From: Triatoma infestans
Taxonomy: Eukaryota; Arthropoda; Insecta; Hemiptera; Reduviidae
Length of the DNA stretch: 64,000 nucleotides
NCBI GenBank assembly: GCA_011037195.1
Contig: JAAEAF010004345.1
Location: 43,472 to 107,471, forward strand
Reading direction: 5' to 3'
Part shown: positions 44,481 to 56,519 of the stretch, piece by piece
Layout: the number at the start of each line of letters is the position of its first letter
How positions within the stretch are numbered: position 1 is the first letter of the stretch
The notes under the pieces: model-generated
Seen by the model: the letters and a program-made list of their open reading frames with translations, nothing else
Told to the model about the DNA's origin: nothing
The model's database searches: none
Made by a program: the position numbers and the translations under genes

Positions 44481-45020
44481 GAATGCTAACTGCATTTTAT
44501 ATATTATTGAATTGATTAACTTATTCCTATAATAAGAACTTTTTAAGTTATTTTACTAAGCTGGAAAGGAAAATGCGTATAAAAGGTCAAAAGCAACTGA
44601 CCTACTCTCCAACGAGATCAAAATATTCAACATAATAAAAGAGTATTATATATAATAGCCATGACATCTATCGAGTTAATTTCTTTTATTTATTTAAAAT
44701 ATATTTTACTTTTCAATTAATTTTTATTTATTTTTTTTTTTTTACAGTGATTCAAGTGAACAAGGGCGATGTTTGATTTGTAAATGAAAAAAACACATAA
44801 TATAAAAAAAGGGAGAATATAAATGCGGCGGATAAATATTAATATATAAAAACAAACTTAATTCTTAATTAGCTAATTATGGGATCGTTAAGTATTCATT
44901 AATAATTTAGCTCATTAAGGTAAAACATTTGATTATGCCACATATTCCAAATTACCGAGCCCAGCGTAAAAATATACTCATTTACAAATCCCTTATTTTG
45001 CGTTATTTATTTATTTATTT

Positions 45021-45045
45021 AATAATAATAATAATAATAATAATA
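45021..45045. repeat. (AAT)n microsatellite
   Basis: About eight AAT units. It lies close to the I-like LINE fragment at 45093 and may be the tail of another, unrecognised LINE copy. Confidence 0.7.
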
Positions 45046-45092
45046 AATATTTATAATTTATTAGTTAATGATTTTAATACTGTAAATTAGTT

Positions 45093-45925
45093 TGTGACTA
45101 AGAGGTTTTATGATAGCCAGATCAGACTTTGGGAAACGAGGGTTTTGGAGAAATGCTGGGAGGACAGGCAGCGGTGCCTCCAGGGTAAAATATTCATCAA
45201 AGGAACCAAGCCGGGGGTTTCAGATTACCTCCTGTCTCTTAGTAGGACAGGATTTAGAACCTTGGTGGGTGTAGTGACTGGACACACATGGGGTCTAGCC
45301 ATTTGCATAATATAGAGAGGACGTATAGTCCCGTATGTCAGAACTGTGATGATGGAGTTAGGGTAACGGTGTATCACTACTTATGAGAGTGTCCCCGTTT
45401 CGCTGGTACTAGGTTTCGTGTGTTTGGGAGGGCACCGCTCTCGCGGTATTGCCTGGGTATAGTAGAGTTGATGAGGAGAGTAATTGGGATTGATTAATTA
45501 GACGAGATATGAAGACACTGTTATAATATGGCTGGCTATAAGTCTACACAAACTGCACTGGACTTGTAATGAATTTATAGAATAAAGGGTGGGGCACGAT
45601 GCGATATATATGGTTGAATCTGATAGATAGATGTCTAGCTCTCTCACTGGCTTATATACAGGTTCTCCCCACTCTAGCCTGCTTAAGTGAGAGATTACCA
45701 GAGAGAGCCTGTTTTCTCTCAGTCGGGCTTGTGTTCTCTCTCTCTTGCCGTTACATGGGTGAGTTGGGAGTTGAAAAATCTCTTGGGATATTGCAGATTG
45801 ACCGGTAGACTACGGGGGCAGATTAATTAGGAGGATGAATTGGGAGGGAAACGGGGGATAAAGCCATATAGGCTTAGGGCCTAAGCTAATTGGCACCCAG
45901 TTTCAATAATAAATAATAATAATAA
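45093..45925 (+). mobile_element. I-like LINE 3' fragment, second copy, split by solo LTR
   Basis: The + strand matches 20395-20900 (SQIRLWETRVLEKCWEDRQR, LSLSRTGFRTLVGVVTGH) and ends in a TAA-rich tail (45905-45925). It is interrupted by the solo LTR at 45458-45755; the LINE reads on with GAGTTGGGAGTTG after it. It is truncated in the RNase H region like the copy at 20272, so the two may share a fixed truncation. Confidence 0.8.
45458..45755 (-). repeat. Solo LTR in I-like LINE
   Basis: 298 bp flanked by a 4-bp duplication TGGG (45454-45457, 45756-45759) within the LINE, so its boundaries are exact. On the minus strand it runs TGTAACGG to CTACTATA and contains a TATATAAG promoter-like box. 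A 4-bp duplication and these features fit a Gypsy-type LTR, but no internal region of the parent element is in the window. Confidence 0.7.
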
Positions 45926-45934
45926 CCACAAAAA

Positions 45935-46500
45935 GTGCTACAACTTTTATTTGAAATATTTTCCCCGAAAAAATCCATCTAATGGGTGAATTCTTCTCCT
46001 AGATAGATGTGACATTAGGCTTTCCTCTAAAATTTAATTTCAATATACTATACAATTATTTCATCTATATTGATTTTTTTTTTTTAAATTGAATGTGTTG
46101 CCGAAATTCCGAGTTTGATGAAAATCGGTTTATCAGAAGAACGAGTTTTTAATTATATGTGATGAATATCGGTTTTTGAATTAACGAGTTAATTCAGTTA
46201 TATGTGAAATTTATAACCGGGTAAGTAGCCGTATAATTAAAAAATAAAAACGATATATTTTTCAGTAAGTGAAGTCAATTGAGTGTTTCGCTCCAGATTT
46301 TTCACTTTCTCTTACTGCAGATACAAGTTTTTTTGAAGTCCTCTGAGTCTCCACCATATATTATGTGAACAGCATAGCTTAAAAATGAAATATCGCAGAC
46401 ATTTCAAGCTTGAAATTTTTTTTTTTTTTTTCAAAGTAATAGTGTAATACCATTGAAAATGAATTCTAACCTAAACCTAAGTAACTTCCTAAGTTTTTAT
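45935..46500 (+). repeat. Dispersed unclassified repeat, copy
   Basis: Contains GCTACAACTTTTATTTG, TTCCTCTAAAATTTAATTTC, GAAATTCCGAGTTTGATGA, AAATCGGTT and an end block with TCTCTTACTGCAG. A second partial copy follows (ATATCGCAGACATTTCAAG). Confidence 0.7.
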
Positions 46501-46579
46501 TACAGCTGAACGAAAAATTAAAAAAAAAAACAATAGATTATTAAAAATGAAGAATGAACTAAAAAAATTTAAACGAGTC

Positions 46580-47440
46580 AAGGCAATTCAGGCTGCCTCA
46601 ATTCATGTCAAATTATACTGCAGAATTAATAGCAATTATTGAAGCTCTTGAATACATTGAGAATCTACCCTACAACAAATACGCCATACTAACAGATTGC
46701 AGAAGTGTACTTGAAGTTCTGGCAAATGTAAATTACCAATCACACACATCTTCGCTAGTACTGCTGTTGAAAAAAAGATGTCGGAAATTTTATGAGGCAA
46801 ATAAGCAGATAAAATTTATTTGGGTTAGAGGTCATGCAGGCATTCACGAGAATGAGATAACCGATAATTTGGCTAAAACAGCACATACAGAAGGCACTAT
46901 GATTTTTCATAAGGCTCCAGCCTACGATTTAAACTCTAAGTCTCGAGAAGAGCAAACCAAATATTGGCAACAGTCATATGAAATAAGTACTAAAGGAACT
47001 TTTTATAAGAGATTCACACCTTTAGTAGGAAGAAAACCCTGGTTTTATAATTTATCCCTGCCAAGAAAAGATATTAAAACAATAAATAGGATTAGATCGA
47101 ACCATGCGATATGTGGAGCATACCTAGCAATAATTGGCCAAAAAGAGTCGAACCTGTGTAATGTATGCAAAGAAAAATAGGATCCGGAACATATGATTAT
47201 GACATGCAAAAAATATGATAAGCAGAGAAAATTCTACTAGATAAAATACTAAAGGCTCCCTTCAACTATTTAGAAATTTTAAAAAATATAAATCAAACCT
47301 ATAGTTTAATAATTAAATACAGTTTAGACATAAAAATAAATTTTTAATTCTATGATACTCTTCAGAACCGAATAAAACAAAAGGTAATGGCAGAATAGCC
47401 GCAATGCTAATGCCAAAAAAAAAAAAAAAAAAAAAAAAAG
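46580..47440 (+). mobile_element. 5'-truncated LINE with RNase H, poly(A) tail
   Basis: The + strand has a long open frame (46605-47180) holding the RNase H domain, then remains of the C-terminal zinc knuckle (NLCNVCKEK, DPEHMIMTCKKY) and a 25-A tail (about 47416-47440). No clear target duplication was found, so the left boundary is approximate. The intact frame makes it one of the younger LINE pieces here. Confidence 0.85.
46605..47180 (+). CDS. LINE RNase H domain (intact open frame)
   Basis: 191 codons. SNYTAELIAIIEALEYIENL holds the catalytic Glu, ILTDCRSVLEVLA the catalytic Asp, and IKFIWVRGHAGIHENEITDN with LAKTAH the C-terminal His/Asp region. This is an RNase H fold of the Jockey/I-type LINEs. 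Residues after 140 (RKPWFYNLSLPRKDIKTINR, IRSNHAICGAYL) are the usual post-RNase H segment. The frame stops at TAG, just before the HxxxxC half of the knuckle. It is not a host RNase H gene. Confidence 0.85.
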   Translation: MSNYTAELIAIIEALEYIENLPYNKYAILTDCRSVLEVLANVNYQSHTSSLVLLLKKRCRKFYEANKQIKFIWVRGHAGIHENEITDNLAKTAHTEGTMIFHKAPAYDLNSKSREEQTKYWQQSYEISTKGTFYKRFTPLVGRKPWFYNLSLPRKDIKTINRIRSNHAICGAYLAIIGQKESNLCNVCKEK

Positions 47441-48004
47441 TTGTCCAAGTTTTCCTGATGTTTAAACACTTGCTTAAAAAATTATTTTTTTTAATAAACA
47501 AATATGATTGATCTGTGATGTACCTAAATTGGAAATAAAATAACATTCTCATAAATACTAACAACTTACTGAGTTCTATGGATTTATTTTTTCAGAAGAC
47601 ATTAAGTGGATTTTAGAACAGGTACTCGAATTGAAACTTTGCTTAGAATTAATTTTTTTTTTCTTAAAAATATGATTGGTTGTTGTAATAATAAAATTAC
47701 AAAGGTAAGTTAGTAACAGTTTTGATTCAATAAAATACTTTATCCAATATATTTATAGAAATTCCATTTTTAATAAATCTAAAAAAAAAAAAAAAAATAT
47801 ATATATATGGTTGGAAAATATTGTAGCGTATACGTGGTATTTATTTTGAGGTTTGACATTTCCCTCTTCAAGTGTGTACTATATATATGCTGTCATATTT
47901 GAGGGGGACATTGCTGTAGGGTGTAGAAAAAGGGAGGAATTCCACCTAACCAGCATTACAACAACAGAAAATAGCGATCTTTTAAAATGTATCCAATATA
48001 TTAT

Positions 48005-48205
48005 AACTTTCTCTTACTCCTAGTAAGAGAAAATATTGTGATTGTACCAGATTTTCGAAATTGAGTTTCCATACATATTTTGGGTCTTCTGAATCCGAAA
48101 AATATGTTTTTAGCGAATGGACTATGTTGTGTGCGTTTTTTTAATAGACTTTATTTCAGCATGATCCACATACAAGGTATTAGATGCATTCAAATACAGC
48201 ATTTA
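48005..48205 (+). repeat. Dispersed unclassified repeat, copy
   Basis: Starts TCTCTTACTCCTAGTAAGAG, then GATTTTCGAAATTGAGTTTC, TTTTGGGTCTTCTGAATCCG and TTTTTAGCGAATGG. It is adjacent to the second RTE element. Confidence 0.75.
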
Positions 48206-48218
48206 CATATAACACAAT

Positions 48219-51200
48219 CTATCTATTTATCTATCTAAATGGCGCTACAACCTGCGGTGGGTCCTGGCGTCCTCAATGAGCTTCCGCCTTCAGCTCTATT
48301 TTGTGCAGTCGCTTTCCAATTCCTGACTCCCAGCAGGCTTCCATCATCGGCTGCCACACCATCTGCCCATCTCAACCTCGGTCTACCGGCTCTTCTATTC
48401 CGATGGAGTACTCCTCCAAAACCTTCCTCGGGATTTCAGTATCTCCCATCCTGGCCAAGTGACCTACCCAGCTCAGTCTTCCTAACATGACGATGCGGAC
48501 AACATCTGCTTCGGCGAACAGCTCATATAGCTCCTTATTCTTTCTGCTTTGCCAGCCCAACTCGTCTCTTACTGGACCAAAGATTTTTCAAAGGATTTTG
48601 TTTCTAAGACAAGTAAGTCCTTCTCATCTTTCTTTGATATGGTCCACTTAGCGTATTGTTAAGCTGGGATTTGTTTGCCTACTAATGAGCTTGCTTCTTA
48701 GATGTTTCAGTAGAGCGAAATAACATCTATTGGCTGCTGCAATCTTCCGCCGGATTTCTATAGATGTGTCATTGGAAGTCGTCACCTGATATCCTAGGTA
48801 GGATAACTCCATCACCCTTTCAAATGTTCATGAGCCGATGGTGACGGACCGGTCTTGAACTATCACTCCCCCTCCAGTATACATATACTTTGTCTTCTCT
48901 TCATTTATGACTAAACCCATTGATGCCGCTGCTGTTTGCAGATCTACAAAGGCCTTCTCGAGAGCCGCGAAGTATCGCGCCCATAATATCCAGGTTTGTC
49001 AGCATAACCAAGTACCTGAACTGACCTAGAAAATATTGTGTCCGCAGTATGAATTCCTCTCTTATTACTTTTTCAAGTGCCAGGTTGAAGAGTAGGCGTG
49101 CTAAGGCATCCCCTTGTCTTAATCCCTTCGTAGAAGGGAATTGTGCTGAGCAGTCAGATTGAACATGCACCTTGCAATGCACGTTTTGCATCGTCATTTT
49201 GACCAGGCGTATCAACTTAGAGGGGATTTTCATTTCCTCCATCGCATCATAGAGCTTATGGCGCTTAACGCTGTCATACGCTCTCTTGAAGTCGACTGTG
49301 AATGGCCATTTTATATTCATGCCCTTTTTCTAAAATAATCCGGAGCGTAAAGATTTGGTCCATGGTAAATTTGCTCTTTCGGAAACCTGTCTGGTAAGCC
49401 TCCTATCTCACGCTCAGCGAAGGGGGTGAGCCTGTTGAAAAGTATGTTGGAGTGGACCTTATATGCAAATGGTAGTAACGAAATCCCGCGGTAATTTGCG
49501 CATTCCAGCTGTTCTCCCTTCTTGAGCAGGGGGCATATTATGGCCTTACTCCATTTCTGTGGCATTCTCTCTTGCACCCAGATTGTAAAAATTTGGTCCC
49601 AGAGTGCCTTGTGCAGTTCATCGCCTCCTTGCTTGAACAGCTCAGCTGGAAGCCCATCATCTCCAGGGGCCTTATGTTCCTTCATTCGCTGGATCGCGTC
49701 CTCCATCTCCTCAAAATCTGGGGGTTCCACATCTCCTATCGTCCCTTACGACATCACTCCCAACATCTGCCATCTGCCTATCAGATTTTTCGTTAAGGAG
49801 GCATTTAAAATGTCTGGCCCATCTTCTTAACACATCATCCTTATTGGTTAGCAGGGTCCCATCCTTCTTCTTGCAAGGCTTGAATCCTAGGCTTAAAAGG
49901 AGTTAACTTTCTGGAAGAATGCCCTGTTCCTGATGGCATCCCAATCCTTCTTCTTCCTCTTGTGCACTTTTCTCATCCCTCCTCTTATTCCTATAATCCT
50001 CGGTGGCTCTTCTCGTGTAGCGCCTCTGTACCACAGTTTTGTACGCTTCATTCTTGGCTTGAGTAGCTCTTCTGCTTCTTCGTCGAACCATGGTGATCTT
50101 TCTGATTCCCCAGCACCGAGTGTCTCTTCTGCTGCCTTGGCCATTGCTTTTTCCGGGCCATTCCAGATCTCTTGGACATCGTTATTGTCAGCTTGCGTTA
50201 TTGGTCAGGTGCTTTGACTACATATAGGATTAATTGTTGCTGGAGAGAGGCACATATCTCCTGATCTTTAAGTTTTGTAATGTTCCACTTTTTGGGTCTA
50301 GCCGGCCTTCTGCCTCTTGCATTGGAAATTCTCGCTCTGATCCGGGCAATCACTAGGTGGTGGTCGGAGTCTACATTGGCTCCTCTGTATGTCCTAGTGC
50401 TCAGCAAATTCGACCTATGGCGTGCCCTAATTAGCAAATGATCTATCTGATTAAAGGTAATGCCGTTGGGGATCTCCACGTACCCTTATGAATTCGACGA
50501 CCCAGGAAAAGTGTGCTTCCTACCACTAGGTTATTGGATGCAGCAAAATTGATCATTCTTTGCCCATTGTTATGCTCTCCTTATGTAAGCTGTGAGCCCC
50601 AATGGTTGGTCGATATATAGCCTCCTTGCCAATCTTGGCATTGAAGGCTCCCCTAACAAGACCTTGATATCGCTCCTGGGACATGCATCATGCGCTCTTT
50701 CAAGAGCATCATAAAAAACTTCCTTATCCTCATCGCATGACGTCTGTGTGGGGGCGTGACAGCTGATTATGCTGTAGTTGTAAAAGATTCCCTTGATTCG
50801 GAGGGCACAAAGGCGTTCATTGATAGGAGTGAACCCAATTACTTGATGCCTCATCCGTCCTCTTACTATAAAGCGCGTTCCAAAGATGTGGTTTTTCTGG
50901 TGACAGCTGTAGTATATGGTGTGGAATTTCTTTTCAATTAGCCCGCTTCCAATCCAACGAATCTCCGGAATCGCAGCCAACCAGGTCCACTCTGTAGTTA
51001 TCTAATGTTCTGTAAGGAGATCTTAAAGTTCTCCCGGTCTGTACAAAGATAAAACGTTCCAAAATCCTAATTTGAAGTCCATTTGGCGATTTCCGTGTCT
51101 GTTACCATAAAACAGTCCAGCATTTTCTCTTTGAGGTCTCATAATATTGTTAATTTAAGGGGAGCGGGTTATTTGCCTACTGCCCTCGAGCCAGGTGAAT

Positions 51201-51398
51201 GGGCTGCCCTCACAGAGCCTCCTGACTTGCTCCCCCATCCGGGGTGGCTTCTTAGGGGCGTTAACCCTAAGGTATGTTCTTTCTAGTGCGTGCATGTGAG
51301 ATTATATATTCTGGTGGCTGTGTGCGGTGTACTACACTCAGGAACATGGGGGGTCGTAAGCCTCAAAAGCTGCGCACAACAGCTACCCCTTGCGGGCT
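48219..51398 (-). mobile_element. RTE-type LINE, complete length (3180 bp), second copy
   Basis: Same architecture as 37178-40363. The minus strand holds the endonuclease (IPEIRWIGSGLIE, INERLCALRIKGIFYNYSII, SCHAPTQTSCDEDKEVF), linker (ESERSPWFDEEAEELL), RT (CANYRGISLLPFAYKVHSNI, FTVDFKRAYDSVKRHKLYDA, KGLRQGDALARLLFNLALEK) and C-terminus (LSWVGHLARM). It ends in a short (GATA)n tail (48220-48238 on the + strand). A 13-bp duplication CATATAACACAAT flanks it (48206-48218 and 51399-51411). Frames are broken. The protein differs from the first copy, so these are two RTE families or lineages. Confidence 0.92.
48901..49730 (-). pseudogene. RTE reverse transcriptase, second copy
   Basis: Two frames: 49317-49730 (MKEHKAPGDDGLPAELFKQG, KWSKAIICPLLKKGEQLECA, NYRGISLLPFAYKVHSNILF) and 48901-49320 (DFKRAYDSVKRHKLYDAMEE, STKGLRQGDALARLLFNLAL). 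Functional relatives read GLRQGDALSP; here LSP has become ARL. A frameshift separates the halves. Confidence 0.88.
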
Positions 51399-51489
51399 CA
51401 TATAACACAATTCGTTGTACAAACATATTACAAGCTGTCAACAAAATTCAAAAAGATTAATTGCTTCACTCTAAATACAAATTCATTTA

Positions 51490-51865
51490 TTTTTTTTATA
51501 GTAAATCAAATGTAGTCGTTATCGAGAAAATTCCAAAAATGTTTAAAGAAAATCGCAAAAAATTGAAGAAAAAAAAAGTAACAAACTTAGTAAAATGTAC
51601 TCAATTCATCTGGTAAATGAATTTTGTCCGAAACTTTCGTGTCAGATGCAGTGGTAGTACCCAAATGGAATACCAAATTTGAGCTTCCTGCGATTTTTCG
51701 TTTTTTGAGATATTCAGTAAAACACACACACACACACATAATGACCATTCGCCAAAATCACTTTTTTTTTGTATTTAGAGGTCCTCAAAACATATTTCCG
51801 CTAAAAACACCAATTTCGAAAATTTAATACGATCATACTACTTCCGGTTATCAGAAGCAGGTAGT
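51490..51865 (-). repeat. Dispersed unclassified repeat, copy
   Basis: Reverse-oriented: CGTGTCAGATGCAGTGGTAG, TGAGCTTCCTGCGA, a short (CA)n run, GACCATTCGCCAAAA, CATATTTCCGCTAAA and CTTCCGGTTATCAG. Same order of blocks as 43575-43960. Confidence 0.75.
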
Positions 51866-52479
51866 ATAGCTCATCTTAATAATAATTTTAATAAAGTAAC
51901 ATGTATTCATAATGTAATCATATTAATGTTTCTTAGACTTATTATTATTATTATTTCACAGGAAACAATAATTGAAAAAGCAAAGTGATGTTACTTTCGT
52001 GTATTTTATTTATTAATTTTTATTTTCGTGCTAAAACAAGGAGATTGGGTAGTGATGATGATCATCACGTAATATCATGTCGTGACCCTAACTTATTTGT
52101 TATATTGACTATCTTTGTGATAGCAATATATTTATATTTATATATACAATACTAGTATATATGTATTCGTACTTAATTATTGTCCCTTCAAGAATACATA
52201 ATAATGATTATAAACAAATTTCTCTATAATGAAGTTAATTATGGTTAAAATTTAATTAACGTTACTTAAATAATTCTAAAGTAAGCTATACACAATATGG
52301 TAAGGGTTTTGCACATTGATCGACAGTAAATCAATGTCAAAGGATATAATTTGTGTAACGCTTATGCATTATTAAAATTAACACTGTTTGGTTAGAATAT
52401 CTGTTGTTTATTCCTTTCACTTGGTGTCAGAATATCAAATTTTAGTTTAGAGATCCTTGAGCATGAAAAAGTTTTTTAG

Positions 52480-52745
52480 AAATTGATCTTGTGGGTGAGA
52501 TACCCGTGGGAATAGTTTAGCAAATAAATAAGTCAGATATCGTTCAGAGTTTATATCTTACTTACATTACGTCAAGGATCCCAAAAACCAAAAGTTTTGA
52601 CCAAAATCGATTAAGTGGAAATACCACTTTATTGATTTTTTTACTTCTGTTACATCTGATAAGAGGAAGTATTTTTCATTTATTTTCGTTTACTGTTTCA
52701 AGAGGATGTGTAATGATCGTTTCAAAAACAAAATCAGCAAAAAAA
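52480..52745 (+). repeat. Dispersed unclassified repeat, diverged copy
   Basis: Contains GACCAAAATCGATTAAGTGG, TTACTTCTGTTACATC and TAAGAGGAAGTATT; weaker similarity than the other copies. Confidence 0.5.
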
Positions 52746-53639
52746 CAATATCAGCTAATTTTAAATGAAAAAAATAAACATTATTATTCAGCATAAATAA
52801 AATGGAAGAGCAAGATGATAGGGCACTGTTTCTGGGAGTTACTCTAAGACAGTCAGCTCTCTTGGAAAGGTCATACTATCACCTTAAATTATAGATTGTC
52901 TCAGATAATGTTTTTATTAAGAAAATTGAGAGATGAAGTTTCTAAAGAAGTTTTAAGAATGGCTTATTTCGCACTATTCCATTCAAGAATGAGCTATGGA
53001 TAGAGCTTGGTGGGGGCAACACCCGAATCATCTACAATGTTTAAATTGCAAAAATAGTAATCAAAAGTGATGATGCACAAAAAGATTCGTGATAGCGGTA
53101 AACCTCTTTTTACAGAGCTAAATGTTAAGTCTCTGCGTTCTCTTTACATTTATATAGGTTAGCTTTTAAGCAAAAAGAAAATGCAAATATATAATGCACT
53201 TATATAATGTAAGAAGCAAACAAAATATACATTTAACAGCAAAACGATTGGTAAAATCCGAATTTCTTCTGAACATTGCGTCGATAAAAATTTATAACAA
53301 AATCTCCGCAAATATTAGGGAGTTAGGTACAAAAAATATTTTTAAAAAAACTATTAATAAATTTTAACTGTTTTTACAATACAAAAGAATTATTATATGA
53401 AACCTGATGCACTGAAGATTTTTAAATTAAAGTGACCATGTTAGATCAGTTTACTCCATTATAATGGTTTTAATAAGTTATTGTTATTTATAGATCAGTA
53501 TAATGTATTAGATATAGTTTATTAGCAGCCTTTATATCACAGTCTCATTTATTGTAGTATTTTGTTTACATATTGTTATGTATTACCATTACTTTGTGGA
53601 ATATTGTGGATTTAGACGTGCCTTTTGTATTTTTTATAA

Positions 53640-53910
53640 GTACAGGCAAAAAAAATAAAACGGAAACTGCCTAAACTTGATATTTCGTTTAGGATCACCA
53701 ACCATAACATCTGACAAGAAAGTTTTGATGAAAATCGGAAGTAAGACTTTTCTAAGTGTAAAATGTATGGTTCTATATTATGAAGATCCTTGAAATGCAC
53801 GGATCAAAATTTGATGAAAATCGGTAAAACTGAAAATGAGATTTTTACCTGAATAGTTACGAGATTTCTTGAAAATGGCTTTAACGATTTTCTTTATACA
53901 TGTATGGTTA
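53640..53910 (+). repeat. Dispersed unclassified repeat, partial copy
   Basis: Contains AACTTGATATTTCGTTTAGG, ATCTGACAAGAAAGTTTTG, TGATGAAAATCGG, TTTCTTGAAAATGGCTTTAA and GATTTTCTTTA. Confidence 0.7.
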
Positions 53911-54599
53911 CTGTATATTTTTCTTACATTTTCATTTTTGTTTTTTTGTTTTTTTAGGGGTTGTCCTAGGAACTCTTTAATGGTTATTTTGGTTAACTCT
54001 AAACTATCATTACTAGTTTTGCTAGGGAGTGTTGGTGGTACCATCTAGTGATCTACGGTGCAGTTTCATTTAGGTAAGTATTTATTTTCTAAAAACTACG
54101 ATTATATTTCCTTTTCCTATATTTGTATACAATATTGAGACTAAGTAATATTTTAGTAAAAACTACAATAGAAGAAATAGGGTTCACCACAGATTTTGTT
54201 TCTTCATTATAATAACCCCTATACCATGACGAGTAATGTTTTAAAAATGTTGATTGTTCGCTTCCTAGTTGTTATGGGAAAGTGGGCCAAGCTTTTGTAT
54301 AAAACTTTGAAAAAAAAAAAAAAAGCGAAAGAGTTCTAACTAGCAGTAAAAGTGTGCATAACTAGATTTGTGCAAACAGTCACGCTGTTAGAATAGTGAC
54401 GTCATAGCAGCCTAGGTAATATAGTGAAGTCTTTGATCTAATCTACTGCTTACAATAGGAAAACCTTGCAGTCATACTTTATACACATATTATATTTAAT
54501 GGATTTGTCTTGTATATAATTTTTGTAATACTAAAATGATTAGTAATACCCTAATTACTAATCTATTATTTCCTAAATCTATAATGATTAATCTTCCCT

Positions 54600-55240
54600 A
54601 GTAAGGAGGAAGAGTATTAAAATCGAAGCCAGATTTTCGTAATTGAGTTTTCACCGGAAATACATGTTTTGGGGAACCCTGAATACGAACAAAATGTTTT
54701 TTAGCGAATGGTCTGTGTCTGTATGTGTGTGTCAACAGAATATCTCAGAAACGAAGAGTCGCAGGAGGAAGCTCTAACTTGTAATTCCGTTTAAGTTATC
54801 AGACACAAAGTTTTCTGGCAAAATCCATCAATTGACAGTACGACCTTATTGCATTTATTTATTTATTTATTTTCAGATTTTAGTGATTTTACTAAAAAAA
54901 AAGGCTCCAAAGATTTTCTTTAAACTTTATATACTAGCTACACATATAAATAACCTAACATTTTTTTAATTTTAAAATGATTTTAGTGGGGTATTGGAAG
55001 TTAGTCAGTTAGTATAAATTTATATCTGCACAAGCTTTAATGGTTTTGAAATAGAGCGCTCCACATAAGGCTATTCTGGTATGCATACATATGTACACCT
55101 AAAATCCTCACTACCGTGGTTTATGGTTTTGCCCAACTAAACATTATAACGTTGCAATTTAAAAAAATTTTTTTTTTTATTAAATTGTAATTATTAGAGT
55201 TAGTGAAAGTCGCGTTGTGAGTATTTCACACCAGATTTTT
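54600..55240 (+). repeat. Dispersed unclassified repeat, near-complete copy
   Basis: Runs from AGTAAGGAGGAAGAGT through TTCGTAATTGAGTTTTCACC, GGAAATACATGTTTTGGGG, TTTTTAGCGAATGGTCTG, a (GT)n-like stretch, AACGAAGAGTCGCAGGAGG, CAAAATCCATCAATTG and ACTAGCTACACATATAAAT to GTATTTCACACCAGATTTTT. One of the best copies for building a consensus. Confidence 0.78.
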
Positions 55241-55420
55241 GGATGATAAAAGATAAGAGATGGGAATCAACATTTTGAGCACAGTAGCACTTAAAGAGAT
55301 TAACTTTTAATATTTACATACTGAATAATATGCTGAAAGCAGTACACAAAGTTTCTTAAAAGTCAAACTTTATACTAAATATTTTGGTGATCGTTACGGA
55401 CCACAGCGGTTTGGATACAG

Positions 55421-55610
55421 CATTCAATGTTGTAAAAATAGATGTTTAGGTTCGGTCATAAAAAAAACTCTTTTTAAACTTTCACCGACGTTTCGGTAAA
55501 TTTATTGGCTTTTATTTTTACCCTGAAGAAGGCAATAAATTTTCCGAAACGTCGGTGAAAGTTTAAAAAGAGTTTTTATGACCGAACCTCAGCATCTATT
55601 TTACAACATT
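55421..55610. mobile_element. Near-perfect palindromic foldback element
   Basis: Two arms of about 80 bp (AATGTTGTAAAA, GTTCGGTCAT, CTTTTTAAACTTTCACCGAC, GTTTCGGTAAATTTATTG) are inverted around a centre of about 25 bp containing CCCTGAAGAAGG. It is non-coding. The near-identity of the arms suggests recent formation or gene conversion. The right arm carries a CTGAAGA...GAAA...GTC arrangement (55523-55553) recalling the block in the other foldback elements. Confidence 0.75.
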
Positions 55611-56406
55611 TATACTAAATGTTTTAAGTTTCCTAACTGCTATCAGATGCTAGTACTGTATTTGTTCGATCAGATGCATGGTCAGACAGACAGACAGAGA
55701 TCCGAGATCAATCGCTAGATACATATTTTTTTTATTTGTCATCAGCATACTGGAAATTGTCTGATGAAATCTCAATTTCAAATCTAAATTTTTACTTAAC
55801 AAAAATTGTTTCCTTATTATCACATTTGAAACCTTATTATCTAAAATAAAGTTAAAAAATTTTCAGGCTAGAGTTTTATAATATTAAGAACATATAAGAA
55901 TTTTGTGGAGCATATAAATGGAGATTATTTACTTAAATTGACGGAAAACTCATTGGACTATAAACATGGACTTCAAAGATTAATATAGCCGTTAATAACT
56001 TCTAATCTTTTTTTTTTTTTTTCTCTTTTAATAATTCTTTGTTTAATAATAACAATTTTTGTTTTTTTTTTGTTACCAAAGAAAGCCTATTAACAATTAA
56101 AACCAGTTCCACAGGTCTAGGTAAGTAACAAGAAGAGTGGTAATTTCTTTCATGGTACTGGCTTTTCTTATAAGCAAGTTATAATGTCTTTTAAAAACAG
56201 TACATCACATAGACACTTGGGTTTTGAAGGCTAATGGGTTGACTTCCTTCATAAAACTTAATAGAGATTGCATAACATTGCGACTATCTACTCCCTTAAG
56301 TAAATTTATTTTGTAATGTAATTTAGTTACTAAGTTTAGTAGAAAACTTTCTTGTGCTTTATTTTTGTTACTATTGAATTTTGTTTATGGTTATAATATA
56401 TTTTTG

Positions 56407-56410
<4 letters not shown>

Positions 56411-56437
<27 letters not shown>

Positions 56438-56438
56438 T
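56411..56438. repeat. (TA)n microsatellite
   Basis: About 14 TA units in intergenic DNA. A similar tract lies at 58970-58992. Confidence 0.8.
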
Positions 56439-56519
56439 TAACGTTATAGAGTTAAATCAATGACAAATACTCACTTCTCGTTATTACATTAGTAGTATTA
56501 TTACATAAAAGTTATTACA

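Noticed and set aside
55523..55553. Functional hammerhead ribozyme in the 55.5-kb palindrome
   Set aside because: CTGAAGA, GAAA and GTC are present, but an extra A follows the core and stem II has only two GG/CC pairs with a long loop. Kept only as a weak parallel to the conserved block in the other elements.
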